A DNA stretch of 11,894 nucleotides. Origin: an uncultured Oscillibacter sp. Lineage in GTDB: Bacteria > Bacillota > Clostridia > Oscillospirales > Oscillospiraceae. The stretch covers positions 1 to 11,894 of the forward strand of contig NZ_CAJULS010000072.1 of assembly GCF_910587525.1 (NCBI RefSeq), given 5' to 3'. Positions 1 to 6,090 of the stretch are shown in pieces. A program made the translations under genes and the position numbers. Below the pieces are notes generated by a model. The model did not search any database. It had not been told where the DNA came from and worked only from the letters and a program-made list of their open reading frames with translations. How positions within the stretch are numbered: the first letter of the stretch is position 1; every line of letters begins with the position of its first letter.

Positions 1-92
1 AGATGGAGGTCTCCGCCGAGGTGGGCATCTCCCAGGCCCAGGTCTCCCGGCTGGAAAAGGGCGCTATCAACACCATCAAAAAAAATATCTAG
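1..92 (+). CDS. sigG: RNA polymerase sporulation sigma-G factor, C-terminal end only
   Basis: Only the last 29 codons and a TAG stop lie in the window; the gene enters from the left edge. The visible peptide, MEVSAEVGISQAQVSRLEKG and a few more residues, is the recognition helix of sigma region 4.2. The stretch EVGISQAQVSRLEK closely matches the end of Bacillus and Clostridium SigG as I remember it. SigG directs late forespore gene expression after engulfment. The paralogue SigF, encoded at 3804-4508, has the related sequence VLGVSQVQVSRLERRG, but the partial gene keeps the NTIKKNI type of ending typical of SigG. The identification rests on a short tail, so another SigF/SigG/SigB-group factor is possible but less likely. 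Confidence 0.8.
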   Translation, partial: MEVSAEVGISQAQVSRLEKGAINTIKKNI

Positions 93-451
93 ATGGTGTC
101 TACCGGAAATTTCTGGATACCCAATCTACTTCCAAATTTGTAGGAATTTAAGAAATTTTGCGCATTTTCCCAGACAGAGCGTGTTCGAAGACTTGTTAAT
201 CATAAGTCGATTTGCACAAATCAGTTCTATGATATTTGAGAAAATAGAAAAAACCATATTTATTCCTGATACCATATATTTCCTGTAAACACTATCTAGA
301 GCAGTTCCCAGAAATAATGAGAAAAAGGAAGCAAAGACGTGGAATGCAGAGCAAAGCGGAGGACGCAGGCAGGCTGACGCCCGTCAAGGACGGCAACGCA
401 GCTATCGCTTCCCGGGCCGCTGAACTTTTCTCAGTATTTTGGGGAATTGCT
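93..451. other. AT-rich intergenic stretch between sigG and the IS5 element
   Basis: Positions 93-310 are much more AT-rich than the flanking genes. I see no open frame with a convincing ribosome binding site there and no hairpin followed by a T tract that would end sigG transcription. From about 317 the base composition becomes GC-rich again and an ATG opens a frame that runs into the IS element. The composition change at about 310 suggests a junction between two kinds of DNA. Confidence 0.5.
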
Positions 452-455
452 CTAG

Positions 456-467
456 GTGCTGTTCATA
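456..467 (+). repeat. left terminal inverted repeat of the IS5 element
   Basis: GTGCTGTTCATA pairs with the complement of the right end with two mismatches in twelve positions. It directly follows a CTAG copy. Confidence 0.75.
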
Positions 468-496
468 CTTATAGGAGTTTGTGACAGAATAGAAGA

Positions 497-1254
497 ATGA
501 AGATAGAAGAAAAGCAATATGAGCAAATCAAAGACTGCTTTCCCACGCAGCGGAAACCAGCAAAAATCAGTAACCTGAACGTGTTGAATGCGGTGCTGCA
601 CCTCGTAGAGAATGGGTGCAAACGGAGGAGCCTGCCCGAAGAATACAGGAATTGGCACGTGATCTATGTCCGGGTGAAGCGCTGGACAAAAAATGGTGTG
701 CTGCAAGCAGCCTTTCTGCGTTTGCAGCAGCTCGGTATCTTCAAAATCCAAGTAAACGTAGTGTGTCTGGATTCTACCTGTATCAAAGTTCATCCAGATG
801 GAATGGACGCTTTGAAAAAAGCGGACCACAGTCCGTTGGAAGAATGTGAGGCGGATGGAACACCAAGCTTCATATGGTCGCCGCATCTGGTCGGGATGGG
901 GTAACATTGGCGTTATCTGCGGGGAACTGCGGTGATGCCCCGGAAGGCCGCGCCCTTTTGCGGCAGCTTGGTCCGGCTGGCCGCCCGGTTTATCTGCTGA
1001 TGGATCGGGCCTATGAAGGCGGTGAGACGAGAGCTTTGGCCATCGAACTTGGTTGCACACCTGTGGTTCCGCCAAAAAGCAATCGTAAAAATCCCTGGGA
1101 TTACGATAAGCAGCTGTACAAACAGCGCAATCAGGTTGAGAGGCTTTTTCGCCGCCTCAAGAGATTTCGCCGCATTTTCACTCGCTATGATAAACTGGAT
1201 ATCATCTTTTTGGCGTTTGTTTATTTTGCTCTTATTGTGGACGCTCTTATGTGA
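497..1254 (+). pseudogene. IS5-family DDE transposase, frameshifted and with an internal stop
   Basis: The first part starts at 497 (MKIEEKQYEQIKDCFPTQRK) and carries the N-terminal DUF4096-like domain, the NWHVIYVRVKRW segment and the first catalytic Asp in LDSTCIKVH (residue 92). At a run of six A (815-820) the family sequence moves to the -1 frame, where SGPQSVGR follows, but that frame meets TGA at 847-849. Downstream, the same frame encodes GGWNTKLHMVAAS, the second Asp in LLMDRAYEG and the Glu in RNQVERLFRRLKR, ending at 1254. All three DDE residues survive. Some IS427-group elements use programmed frameshifting, yet the extra stop at 847 means a shift at the A run cannot give full-length protein. 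I read this as an inactivated gene with a lost A and a nonsense substitution. Confidence 0.8.
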
Positions 1255-1261
1255 ACACCAC
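1250..1261 (-). repeat. right terminal inverted repeat of the IS5 element
   Basis: Read on the - strand this is GTGGTGTTCACA, matching the left end. It includes the transposase stop codon and is followed by the second CTAG copy. Confidence 0.75.
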
Positions 1262-1265
1262 CTAG

Positions 1266-1571
1266 TATTATGCACGCAGCAAAATCAGACTGGCCTAAAA
1301 AATCAATAATGAGCTTGCAATAATTATAAATGAACCACTGCATGTTTTTGTATACTTATTACTTTACGAATTGAAGGTCCTTTCAAAGGGAGCACTCTCT
1401 TTGCAGATTTTATGTAAGGGCGAGGCTCTGTCCCGGCCCGTCCGCCGGAAACCTGGCGCTTTCGGGAAAACAGGCGGGGACAGAGCCCCGCCCGTGTAAA
1501 GCCGCAGCCGCAAAACTAAAATCACAGATGATAAAATGCGCGGTTGGCCATTTCCTTTTCAAAATCCCCTC
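1266..1571. other. non-coding stretch between the IS5 element and the SOS promoter
   Basis: This stretch has an AT-rich first half (to about 1410) and a GC-rich inverted repeat at 1418-1493. Apart from the tail of the interrupted frame ending at 1309, I see no open frame with a ribosome binding site. The segment 1500-1570 leads directly into the SOS promoter. Confidence 0.5.
1418..1493. repeat. REP-like 17-bp inverted repeat
   Basis: GGGCGAGGCTCTGTCCC (1418-1434) pairs with GGGACAGAGCCCCGCCC (1477-1493), 16 of 17 positions, around a 42-base loop that has its own short pairings such as CCTG with CAGG. No T tract follows on either strand, so a simple intrinsic terminator is unlikely. The shape resembles dispersed intergenic palindromic repeats of GC-rich gut Clostridia. 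Whether it is dispersed here cannot be told from one copy. Confidence 0.6.
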
Positions 1572-1600
1572 TTGACAAGAACGAATGTTCGATATATTAT
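1572..1600 (+). promoter_or_regulatory. sigma-A promoter of the SOS-type operon
   Basis: TTGACA (1572-1577, perfect -35) and TATTAT (1595-1600, one mismatch to the -10 consensus) are separated by exactly 17 bases. The spacer contains a LexA box and a second dyad covers the expected start site near 1607. The promoter would be strong when not repressed, and it reads into the peptide gene at 1666 and the two DNA-repair genes. Confidence 0.85.
1579..1590. promoter_or_regulatory. LexA (DinR-type) operator 1
   Basis: GAACGAATGTTC fits the Gram-positive SOS consensus GAAC-N4-GTTC perfectly, with G following at 1591. It sits between the -35 and -10 hexamers, where a bound repressor would block polymerase. 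LexA itself is not encoded in the window. Confidence 0.85.
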
Positions 1601-1603
1601 AGA

Positions 1604-1623
1604 AATAGAACAAATATTCTATT
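1604..1623. promoter_or_regulatory. second LexA-like operator over the start site
   Basis: The core GAACAAATATTC (1608-1619) has one mismatch to GAAC-N4-GTTC. It lies in a perfect larger dyad, AATAGAA and TTCTATT around six bases. Its centre is about 29 bp (roughly three helical turns) from that of the first box, which would put two dimers on about the same face of the helix. Confidence 0.6.
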
Positions 1624-1665
1624 CTCTGCAGATCATTCAATCGCGGTATTAAGGGAGGTCTCTAT

Positions 1666-1770
1666 ATGACTGGCTGGACTCTTTTCTTCATCGTCATCGG
1701 CGTGTCGGTCCTCACTGCCCAGCTCTTTCGGGTGATCGACGCCATCGAACATCCCCGGCGGGTCCGGTGA
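1666..1770 (+). CDS. SOS-controlled small membrane peptide, 34 aa
   Basis: An ATG at 1666 follows a strong Shine-Dalgarno sequence (AGGGAGG, seven bases upstream) and opens a 34-codon frame ending in TGA at 1770. The N-terminal two thirds, TLFFIVIGVSVLTAQLF, are a single membrane span; the tail is basic, ending HPRRVR. It is the first gene after the double LexA-box promoter and ends nine bases before the radical SAM gene, so the two are probably translationally coupled. I do not recognise a family. Small SOS-induced membrane peptides elsewhere inhibit cell division (SidA of Caulobacter, YneA-type proteins) or depolarise membranes (TisB), which makes a stress-checkpoint role a fair guess. It could also be only a leader that loads ribosomes for the next gene. 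Confidence 0.65.
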   Translation: MTGWTLFFIVIGVSVLTAQLFRVIDAIEHPRRVR

Positions 1771-1779
1771 TCCACTCCC

Positions 1780-3045
1780 ATGGACGTTCTTGAAAAGCTG
1801 ACGATCCTTACCGACGCCGCCAAATATGACGCCGCCTGCACCTCCAGCGGCGGCAGCCGCACATCAAAAAAGGGATACATCGGCAATACCTCCACCTCTC
1901 TGGCCGGCTGCTGCCACACCTTCTCCGCTGATGGGCGGTGTGTCACACTGCTGAAAGTGCTGATGACAAACCGCTGCGTGTACGACTGCAAGTACTGCGT
2001 CAACCGCCGCAGCAACGAAACAAAGCGGACCGCCTTCACCCCGGAGGAACTGGCGGACCTGACCATCAGCTTCTACCGGCGGAACTATATCGAGGGTCTG
2101 TTCCTCTCCTCGGGTGTGCTGCGCAGTCCGGACTACACCACAGAGCTGATGATTCAATCCCTGCGGCTGCTGCGGGAGACTTACCGCTTCAACGGCTATA
2201 TCCACGCCAAGGCCATTCCCGGCGCCGCACCGGAACTGGTGGAACAGCTGGGATTCCTGGCGGACCGCCTCAGCGTCAACATTGAGCTTCCCTCCGAGGC
2301 AGGACTAAAGGCCCTGGCGCCGGACAAGACCAAAGGCGCAATTCTTGCCCCCATGCGCCAGATTCAGGTCCGAAACCGGCAGAGCAAAGAGGAACTGGTG
2401 AAATACCGCCACGCCCCTAAATTTGCCCCTGCCGGTCAAAGTACACAGCTCATTGTAGGCGCCACAGCGGACAACGATCTCCACATTCTGCGTCTCACCC
2501 AGGGCCTCTATGACCGTTACCGTCTAAAACGAGTGTTCTACTCCGCATATGTGCCGGTGGTGGAGCACGCCCTGCTGCCCGCCAAAGACGTAAAGCCCCC
2601 GCTCCTGCGGGAGCACAGGCTGTACCAGGCGGACTGGCTGCTACGGTTCTACGGCTTCCGGGCCGAGGAACTGCTGGATGAGGGAAACCCGGACTTCGAT
2701 CCGAGGGTGGACCCCAAGTGCAGCTGGGCCCTGGCCCATCTGAATTTTTTTCCTGTGGAGGTCAACACCGCAGACTATGAATCTCTGCTGCGAATTCCAG
2801 GCGTGGGAATCGTCTCCGCCAGACGCATCCTCTCCGCCCGCCGGACGGGTCCTCTCCACATGGAAAACCTGCCCAAGCTGGGCGTTGTGATGAAGCGGGC
2901 CCAGTATTTTCTCACTGCCTCCGGCAAAACAGCCGAGGGTCTCCGCTTCACGCCGGACAGCCTCCTGCGCGGGCTGATCGCCGCGGAGCACCCTCTGCTG
3001 CCCCAGCCGCCCATGGAGCAGTTGTCCCTTTTCACCGCCATATGA
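1780..3045 (+). CDS. putative DNA modification/repair radical SAM protein with helix-hairpin-helix
   Basis: This is a 421-residue protein matching the family annotated as putative DNA modification/repair radical SAM protein (TIGR03916, from memory). The iron-sulfur motif CVYDCKYC (Cys66, Cys70, Cys73) would bind the 4Fe-4S cluster that cleaves S-adenosylmethionine; further Cys at 20, 44, 45 and 54 are also visible. A barrel-type core follows to about residue 270. A helix-hairpin-helix, LLRIPGVGIVSARRIL (336-351), suggests DNA binding. The C-terminus contains QLSLF (414-418), which fits the bacterial sliding-clamp binding consensus. Substrate and reaction are unknown. The start at 1780 has only a weak ribosome site and depends probably on coupling to the peptide gene just upstream. 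The LexA-controlled promoter and the DUF4130 partner downstream support a role in DNA damage. Confidence 0.88.
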   Translation: MDVLEKLTILTDAAKYDAACTSSGGSRTSKKGYIGNTSTSLAGCCHTFSADGRCVTLLKVLMTNRCVYDCKYCVNRRSNETKRTAFTPEELADLTISFYRRNYIEGLFLSSGVLRSPDYTTELMIQSLRLLRETYRFNGYIHAKAIPGAAPELVEQLGFLADRLSVNIELPSEAGLKALAPDKTKGAILAPMRQIQVRNRQSKEELVKYRHAPKFAPAGQSTQLIVGATADNDLHILRLTQGLYDRYRLKRVFYSAYVPVVEHALLPAKDVKPPLLREHRLYQADWLLRFYGFRAEELLDEGNPDFDPRVDPKCSWALAHLNFFPVEVNTADYESLLRIPGVGIVSARRILSARRTGPLHMENLPKLGVVMKRAQYFLTASGKTAEGLRFTPDSLLRGLIAAEHPLLPQPPMEQLSLFTAI

Positions 3046-3058
3046 CCGGGAGACCTCT

Positions 3059-3916
3059 ATGACGGAAATAGTCTATTGCTATGACGGCAGCTTTGAGGGC
3101 TTTCTCAGCTGCATCTTCGACAGTTACGCCAACAAAGAAGTCCCCACCGCCATCTGCTGCGATGAGGACCTTGTTCCAATGCTGTTCGCCAGCCGCTCCA
3201 TCCCGACGGACCGGGAACATGCGGGCCGGGTGTACCGGAAGGTGGTTAAATGCTCCCCCCCGGCGGCAGAGCTGCTGCGCAAGGGGTTTCTCACCTGCCT
3301 GCCGGAAAAAGAGCTTCACCTCTACCGCCTTGTTCAAAAGGTTCTGCGGGAGGGGGGCAGTTTCCTGGCAAACCGCTCCGACCCGGTCCTCTACCCCGTG
3401 ACCAAAGCCGTCCGGCACCTGGAGGGTGAGGCCCATCTTCTCAAGGGATTCACCCGCTTTTCTGATCTGGGGGGTGTACTAGGCGGCGAGATCGAGCCGA
3501 AAAACCGAGTGCTGCCCATCCTGCGGGGCCACTTCTGCGCCCGGTATCTCAACGAGAAGTTTTTTCTCTATGACCGCACCCATCATGAGGCCCTCTTCTA
3601 CGCCGCCGGAAAGGCGGTTATCCGCCCTCTGGCAGATTTTCAGATGGCCCCGCCGGACGAGGCCGAGGCGGCTTACCGACTTTTGTGGAAGCGGTTTTAC
3701 GACACCATCGCCATCAAAGAGCGCTATAACCCCAAATGCCGGATGACAAATATGCCCAAGCGATACTGGAACACCATGACAGAGTTTCAGGACGAGTCGT
3801 ATTTCAGGGCCCAAAGCTCTCACGAAGCCGTTTCAGCCCCCGGCGCTCCAGCCTGGATACCTGCACCTGAGATACCCCCAGCACCCGGGCTGTCCGCTCC
3901 TGAGTCAATCCCTTGA
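3059..3916 (+). CDS. TIGR03915-family putative DNA repair protein (DUF4130)
   Basis: The protein opens with VYCYDGSFEGFLSCIFDSY and carries LGGEIEPKNRVLPILRGHF and, near residue 240, the MPKRYWNTMTEF motif. These are hallmarks of the DUF4130/TIGR03915 family (family name from memory), which is nearly always found beside the radical SAM protein encoded just upstream. The ATG at 3059 lies 13 bases after the previous stop, with GGGAG placed six bases before it, so both genes form one operon. Its biochemical role is unknown; a partner or substrate-delivery protein for the radical SAM enzyme is an inference. Family members as I know them end soon after the MPKRYW motif. Here an extra tail of about 41 residues rich in Pro and Ala follows, and almost all of it is encoded opposite the end of sigF. 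Confidence 0.85.
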   Translation: MTEIVYCYDGSFEGFLSCIFDSYANKEVPTAICCDEDLVPMLFASRSIPTDREHAGRVYRKVVKCSPPAAELLRKGFLTCLPEKELHLYRLVQKVLREGGSFLANRSDPVLYPVTKAVRHLEGEAHLLKGFTRFSDLGGVLGGEIEPKNRVLPILRGHFCARYLNEKFFLYDRTHHEALFYAAGKAVIRPLADFQMAPPDEAEAAYRLLWKRFYDTIAIKERYNPKCRMTNMPKRYWNTMTEFQDESYFRAQSSHEAVSAPGAPAWIPAPEIPPAPGLSAPESIP

Positions 3917-4508
3917 AGTAGCGGAGCAGGATGGTCATCCGCTCCTTCTCCGGCAGTTGGTCGATGGCCTCCCGCAGGGCGATCCGCTCCACCAGGGCCT
4001 CCTCCGGCGCCTCTGTGCCCAGCACCCCCTCCAGGGTCAGCCCGTCAATGGTCTCCTGCTGGAGGGACTCCGGCGTGTCGGTGGCCAGGTCGATCTGGGC
4101 AATCTCCTCCGCCGTCAGGCCGGAGGCCTCCGACAGCTCCGAGAGGAGCGGCTCCCTTCCCAGCTCATGGCGCAGGCGTTCCCGCAGTCCGTAGAGCATC
4201 TGGGACTGCTCCCGCAGGTTCCGCCCCACCTTCACTGCGCCGTCGTCCCGCAGAAACCGCCGGATCTCCCCGGCGATCTTGGGCACGGCGTAGGTGGAAA
4301 AACAGGTGCCATAATCGAAGTCAAAGCCCTGGATGGCCTTTAAAAAACCAAGACATCCCAGCTGATACAGGTCGTCCGGGTCCACACCCCGGCCGTAGTA
4401 CCGCCGCACCACACTCCAGATCAGGCCGTTGTTCTCGATGACCGCCTGCTCGCAGGCGTCCCGGTCTCCCTCCTGCGCCGCCCGCAAAAGCTCCAGCGCG
4501 GCGCTCAT
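3804..4508 (-). CDS. sigF: RNA polymerase sporulation sigma-F factor
   Basis: This 234-residue sigma-70 factor has region 2 at about 24-95 (DDLYQLGCLGFLKAIQGFDF, STYAVPKIAGEIRRFLRDDG), region 3 in the middle and region 4 at about 185-232 (RYFKGLTQERTARVLGVSQV, then QVSRLERRGLKRLRESF). SigF is the first forespore-specific sigma factor and is held inactive by SpoIIAB until septation. The start codon overlaps the spoIIAB stop in an ATGA arrangement, so translation is coupled and the stoichiometry with the anti-sigma factor is fixed. The 3' end overlaps the convergent DUF4130 gene by 113 bp and I see no terminator for either. Unlike in Bacillus, no spoVA genes follow. Confidence 0.95.
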   Translation of the reverse strand: MSAALELLRAAQEGDRDACEQAVIENNGLIWSVVRRYYGRGVDPDDLYQLGCLGFLKAIQGFDFDYGTCFSTYAVPKIAGEIRRFLRDDGAVKVGRNLREQSQMLYGLRERLRHELGREPLLSELSEASGLTAEEIAQIDLATDTPESLQQETIDGLTLEGVLGTEAPEEALVERIALREAIDQLPEKERMTILLRYFKGLTQERTARVLGVSQVQVSRLERRGLKRLRESFGP

Positions 4509-4954
4509 TTCGCCGCTTTCAGCCGGGGTGCCAGCCGCTTTTTCATCACTACGGCCGTGCCCTTTCCCGGCACGGAGCGCACAGAGAGCCTGTCCATAAA
4601 GCTCTCCATAATTGTGAAGCCCATACCGCTGCGTTCTGCTCCCCCGGTGGTATACATGGGCTGCCGGGCCCGATCCACATCCGGGATGCCCCGCCCATAG
4701 TCCCGCACCGTGATCTCCAGTGTGTTCTCCGGGCAGACGCGCACTTTCACCACCACCTTGCCGATAGAATCCGGATAGCCGTGGACGATGGCGTTGGTCA
4801 CCGCCTCGCTGACGGCGGTCTTGATGTCCTCCAGTTCATTGAGGGTGGGGTCCATCTGCGCCGCAAAGCTGGCTGCGGCGGCCCGGGCGAAGGCTTCGTT
4901 GCTGCTACGGCTGGGGAATTCCAGCGTCACTTCATTGAATGCTTTTGTCTTCAT
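4505..4954 (-). CDS. spoIIAB: anti-sigma F factor and serine kinase SpoIIAB
   Basis: This 149-residue GHKL-type ATPase binds SigF and phosphorylates SpoIIAA. The N box EAVTNAIVHGYP (50-61), G1 box DYGRGIPD (85-92) and G2 box RSGMGFTIM (108-116) are all intact, so ATP binding and kinase activity are expected. The start codon ATG at 4952-4954 is preceded by AGGGAGG and lies 15 bases after the spoIIAA stop. It is the middle gene of the canonical spoIIA operon. Nothing in the sequence suggests a deviation from the standard partner-switching mechanism. Confidence 0.95.
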   Translation of the reverse strand: MKTKAFNEVTLEFPSRSSNEAFARAAAASFAAQMDPTLNELEDIKTAVSEAVTNAIVHGYPDSIGKVVVKVRVCPENTLEITVRDYGRGIPDVDRARQPMYTTGGAERSGMGFTIMESFMDRLSVRSVPGKGTAVVMKKRLAPRLKAAK

Positions 4955-4969
4955 TATGTAAACCTCCCT

Positions 4970-5275
4970 CTATCGAATCGTCACCAGCCGGCCCACGCCA
5001 GCGGCGTCCAAAACCCGCCGGGCCTGGGGCGGCACATTGCAGACTAGAACACTGCCGTCCAACAGCTGCATTCTCTGCTGCGCACGCAGGATCAGCGCGA
5101 TGCCAGAGCTGTCCATAAACGTCACGCCGGTCATATCCAGTACCAGTCTGGCGGGCAACGCCGCATCCACCGCCAGCTCCAGCTCCCGCAGAGCATCCCG
5201 TGCGCCGTGGTGGTCCACCTCTCCGGACAGCTCCAGCAGCAGCTGTCTGTCCGCGCTCTGTACATTGATCTCCAT
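4970..5275 (-). CDS. spoIIAA: anti-sigma F factor antagonist SpoIIAA
   Basis: This 101-residue STAS-domain protein, when dephosphorylated, displaces SigF from SpoIIAB. The phosphorylation loop TFMDSSGIAL is present, with the target most likely Ser57 in DSSG (55-58) by comparison with Bacillus Ser58. I chose the ATG at 5273-5275 (MEINVQSADR) because AAGGGGCG stands about seven bases upstream. A ten-codon longer version would need a TTG inside the terminator-like T run and is unlikely. It is the first gene of the operon with spoIIAB and sigF. The phosphatase SpoIIE that activates it is not in the window. Confidence 0.93.
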   Translation of the reverse strand: MEINVQSADRQLLLELSGEVDHHGARDALRELELAVDAALPARLVLDMTGVTFMDSSGIALILRAQQRMQLLDGSVLVCNVPPQARRVLDAAGVGRLVTIR

Positions 5276-5303
5276 ATTTTTCGCCCCTTTTCCGATTCTG
5301 CGC

Positions 5304-5339
5304 AAAAAATCACCGCAAGGCTCTGCGCCTTACGGTGAT
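5304..5339 (-). terminator. intrinsic terminator or attenuator-like hairpin upstream of spoIIAA
   Basis: Read on the - strand, ATCACCG pairs with CGGTGAT and AAGG with CCTT (one mismatch between them, seven-base loop), followed directly by six T. This is a classical intrinsic terminator shape. It lies between the DUF3795 gene and spoIIAA and can end transcription of the former. It also lies downstream of the sigma-H-like promoter at 5361-5388, so it may sit in the spoIIA leader. Confidence 0.75.
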
Positions 5340-5360
5340 GATAACATGTCTATTCTTTGA

Positions 5361-5388
5361 TTTCTGTCGAAACCCTTGGAATTCCTCT
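5361..5388 (-). promoter_or_regulatory. sigma-H-like promoter candidate for the spoIIA operon
   Basis: On the - strand AGAGGAATT (5380-5388) is a perfect fit to the sigma-H -35 consensus RnAGGAwWW. ACAGAAA (5361-5367) fits the -10 consensus RnnGAAT except for the last base, with 12 bases between. In Bacillus, spoIIA is transcribed by sigma-H with Spo0A. A second, unpaired -10 match, AAAGAAT, lies just downstream. The gap to the gene includes the hairpin at 5304-5339, which is the main argument against this assignment. Confidence 0.45.
5365..5371 (+). promoter_or_regulatory. Spo0A box (0A box) candidate
   Basis: TGTCGAA is an exact match to the core 0A box TGNCGAA. It overlaps the sigma-H-like -10 region about 90 bases upstream of spoIIAA, an operon that Spo0A activates in Bacillus. 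A 7-mer can occur by chance, so position is the main support. Confidence 0.45.
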
Positions 5389-5406
5389 GAAAATTTCCTT
5401 TCTTTT

Positions 5407-5961
5407 TCACTTTTCAGATTTTCCAGGCGCTTTTCGCAGCCGCAGGTCGATTCCCCGCCGGACCGCCGCCTCTCTGCACAGCGCCGCAGCCCGGCCGGCC
5501 CGCTCCCGGAGCGGCAGTCCGGCCGTCTTATCCGAAAGCCGCTCCAAAATCTCCCGCAGGTCCTCCAGCTCCAGCAGATTTGCCGCCAAGGCAAACAGGG
5601 TCTTCCGCCTGCCGTCGTTATAGTTTTCCAGCAGGAAATGCAGAATTCCGCACTTTTCCCTCTGCTCCGCATGATAGGCCTCCATACCGGTCCGCCGGGC
5701 CTTTTCCAGATCCCGCAGGCGGTTTTGATGGGTGATGAAGCTGCCGTACTCATCCTCTTTATAGCGGGCACATGGAAACTCCCCACACTGCCAACAATAC
5801 GCGATTCCGCCATGGTCCAGACCGCACCGGGCGATAGCGCAGCTCTGGTTTCCCTTTCCCCCGCCGCAGCCGGGGCAGTAACCGCCCAGGCGCATGGTGC
5901 AGAGGCCGCAGTTCAGCCCACAGAGGGAAAACAGCTGGTCCGCTCTTATAAAATCCTTCAT
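5407..5961 (-). CDS. DUF3795-type cysteine-rich protein
   Basis: The 184-residue protein has ten Cys in its first 64 residues (14, 18, 21, 29, 32, 41, 46, 56, 59, 64), in patterns such as LCGLNCGLC, CPGCGGG and CWQCGEFPC. This is the DUF3795 pattern, presumed to bind zinc or another metal. The remainder is helical and charged, with no membrane segment. The ATG at 5959-5961 has TTGGAG upstream at normal spacing. It is transcribed alone, apparently from the region 5962-6090, and ends at the hairpin 5304-5339. The family has no established function that I know of. It stands beside spoIIA, but nothing in the sequence ties it to sporulation. Confidence 0.75.
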   Translation of the reverse strand: MKDFIRADQLFSLCGLNCGLCTMRLGGYCPGCGGGKGNQSCAIARCGLDHGGIAYCWQCGEFPCARYKEDEYGSFITHQNRLRDLEKARRTGMEAYHAEQREKCGILHFLLENYNDGRRKTLFALAANLLELEDLREILERLSDKTAGLPLRERAGRAAALCREAAVRRGIDLRLRKAPGKSEK

Positions 5962-6090
5962 ATGTACTCCAATTCCTCTGATTTTTCGGGAGGAAATTCA
6001 CGAAAGAGGTCCCTTTTCCGCTTCTGAACGGCTGCACCGGACAGGCGACCGCAGAACAGTCTGCCTCCGCTGAATGAATCCTTTCGCACA

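Larger units (their letters stand above)
456..1261 (+). mobile_element. IS5-family (IS427-like) insertion sequence, about 806 bp
   Basis: The element is bounded by imperfect inverted repeats: GTGCTGTTCATA on the left and, read inward from the right, GTGGTGTTCACA. Both ends are flanked by CTAG (452-455 and 1262-1265), consistent with a 4-bp target duplication of the YTAR type known for IS5-family elements. CTAG is palindromic, so assigning it to target or to terminal repeat is not certain. A single transposase region fills the interior, and its stop codon lies inside the right inverted repeat, as is common in compact IS5 elements. The transposase is decayed, so the copy is probably dead on its own but could be mobilised in trans. 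Confidence 0.85.
317..1309 (+). pseudogene. possible 60-codon ORF interrupted by the IS5 element
   Basis: An ATG at 317 opens a frame beginning MRKRKQRRGMQSKAEDAGRL and containing GNAAIASRAAELFSVF, which enters the IS5 element at CTAG (452-455). If the element and one CTAG copy are removed, the frame continues after the insertion as VLCTQQNQTGLKNQ and stops at 1309, giving 60 codons. This is a computed reconstruction. I do not recognise the product. There is no good Shine-Dalgarno sequence before the ATG, so it may be part of a longer decayed gene or a chance frame. Codon composition (GC-rich third positions between 340 and 430) mildly favours former coding DNA. Confidence 0.25.

Noticed and set aside
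815..820. Functional programmed -1 frameshift in the IS5 transposase
   Set aside because: The shifted frame meets TGA at 847-849, so no full-length product can result from this copy.
5276..5305. Longer spoIIAA start (111 residues)
   Set aside because: It would start at TTG inside the terminator T run with no ribosome site; the ATG at 5275 has AAGGGGCG before it and matches the family's N-terminus.
5335..6027. Open frame of 230 codons on the + strand
   Set aside because: It is antisense to the DUF3795 gene, whose Cys pattern and ribosome site are convincing; the + frame shows no recognisable motif.
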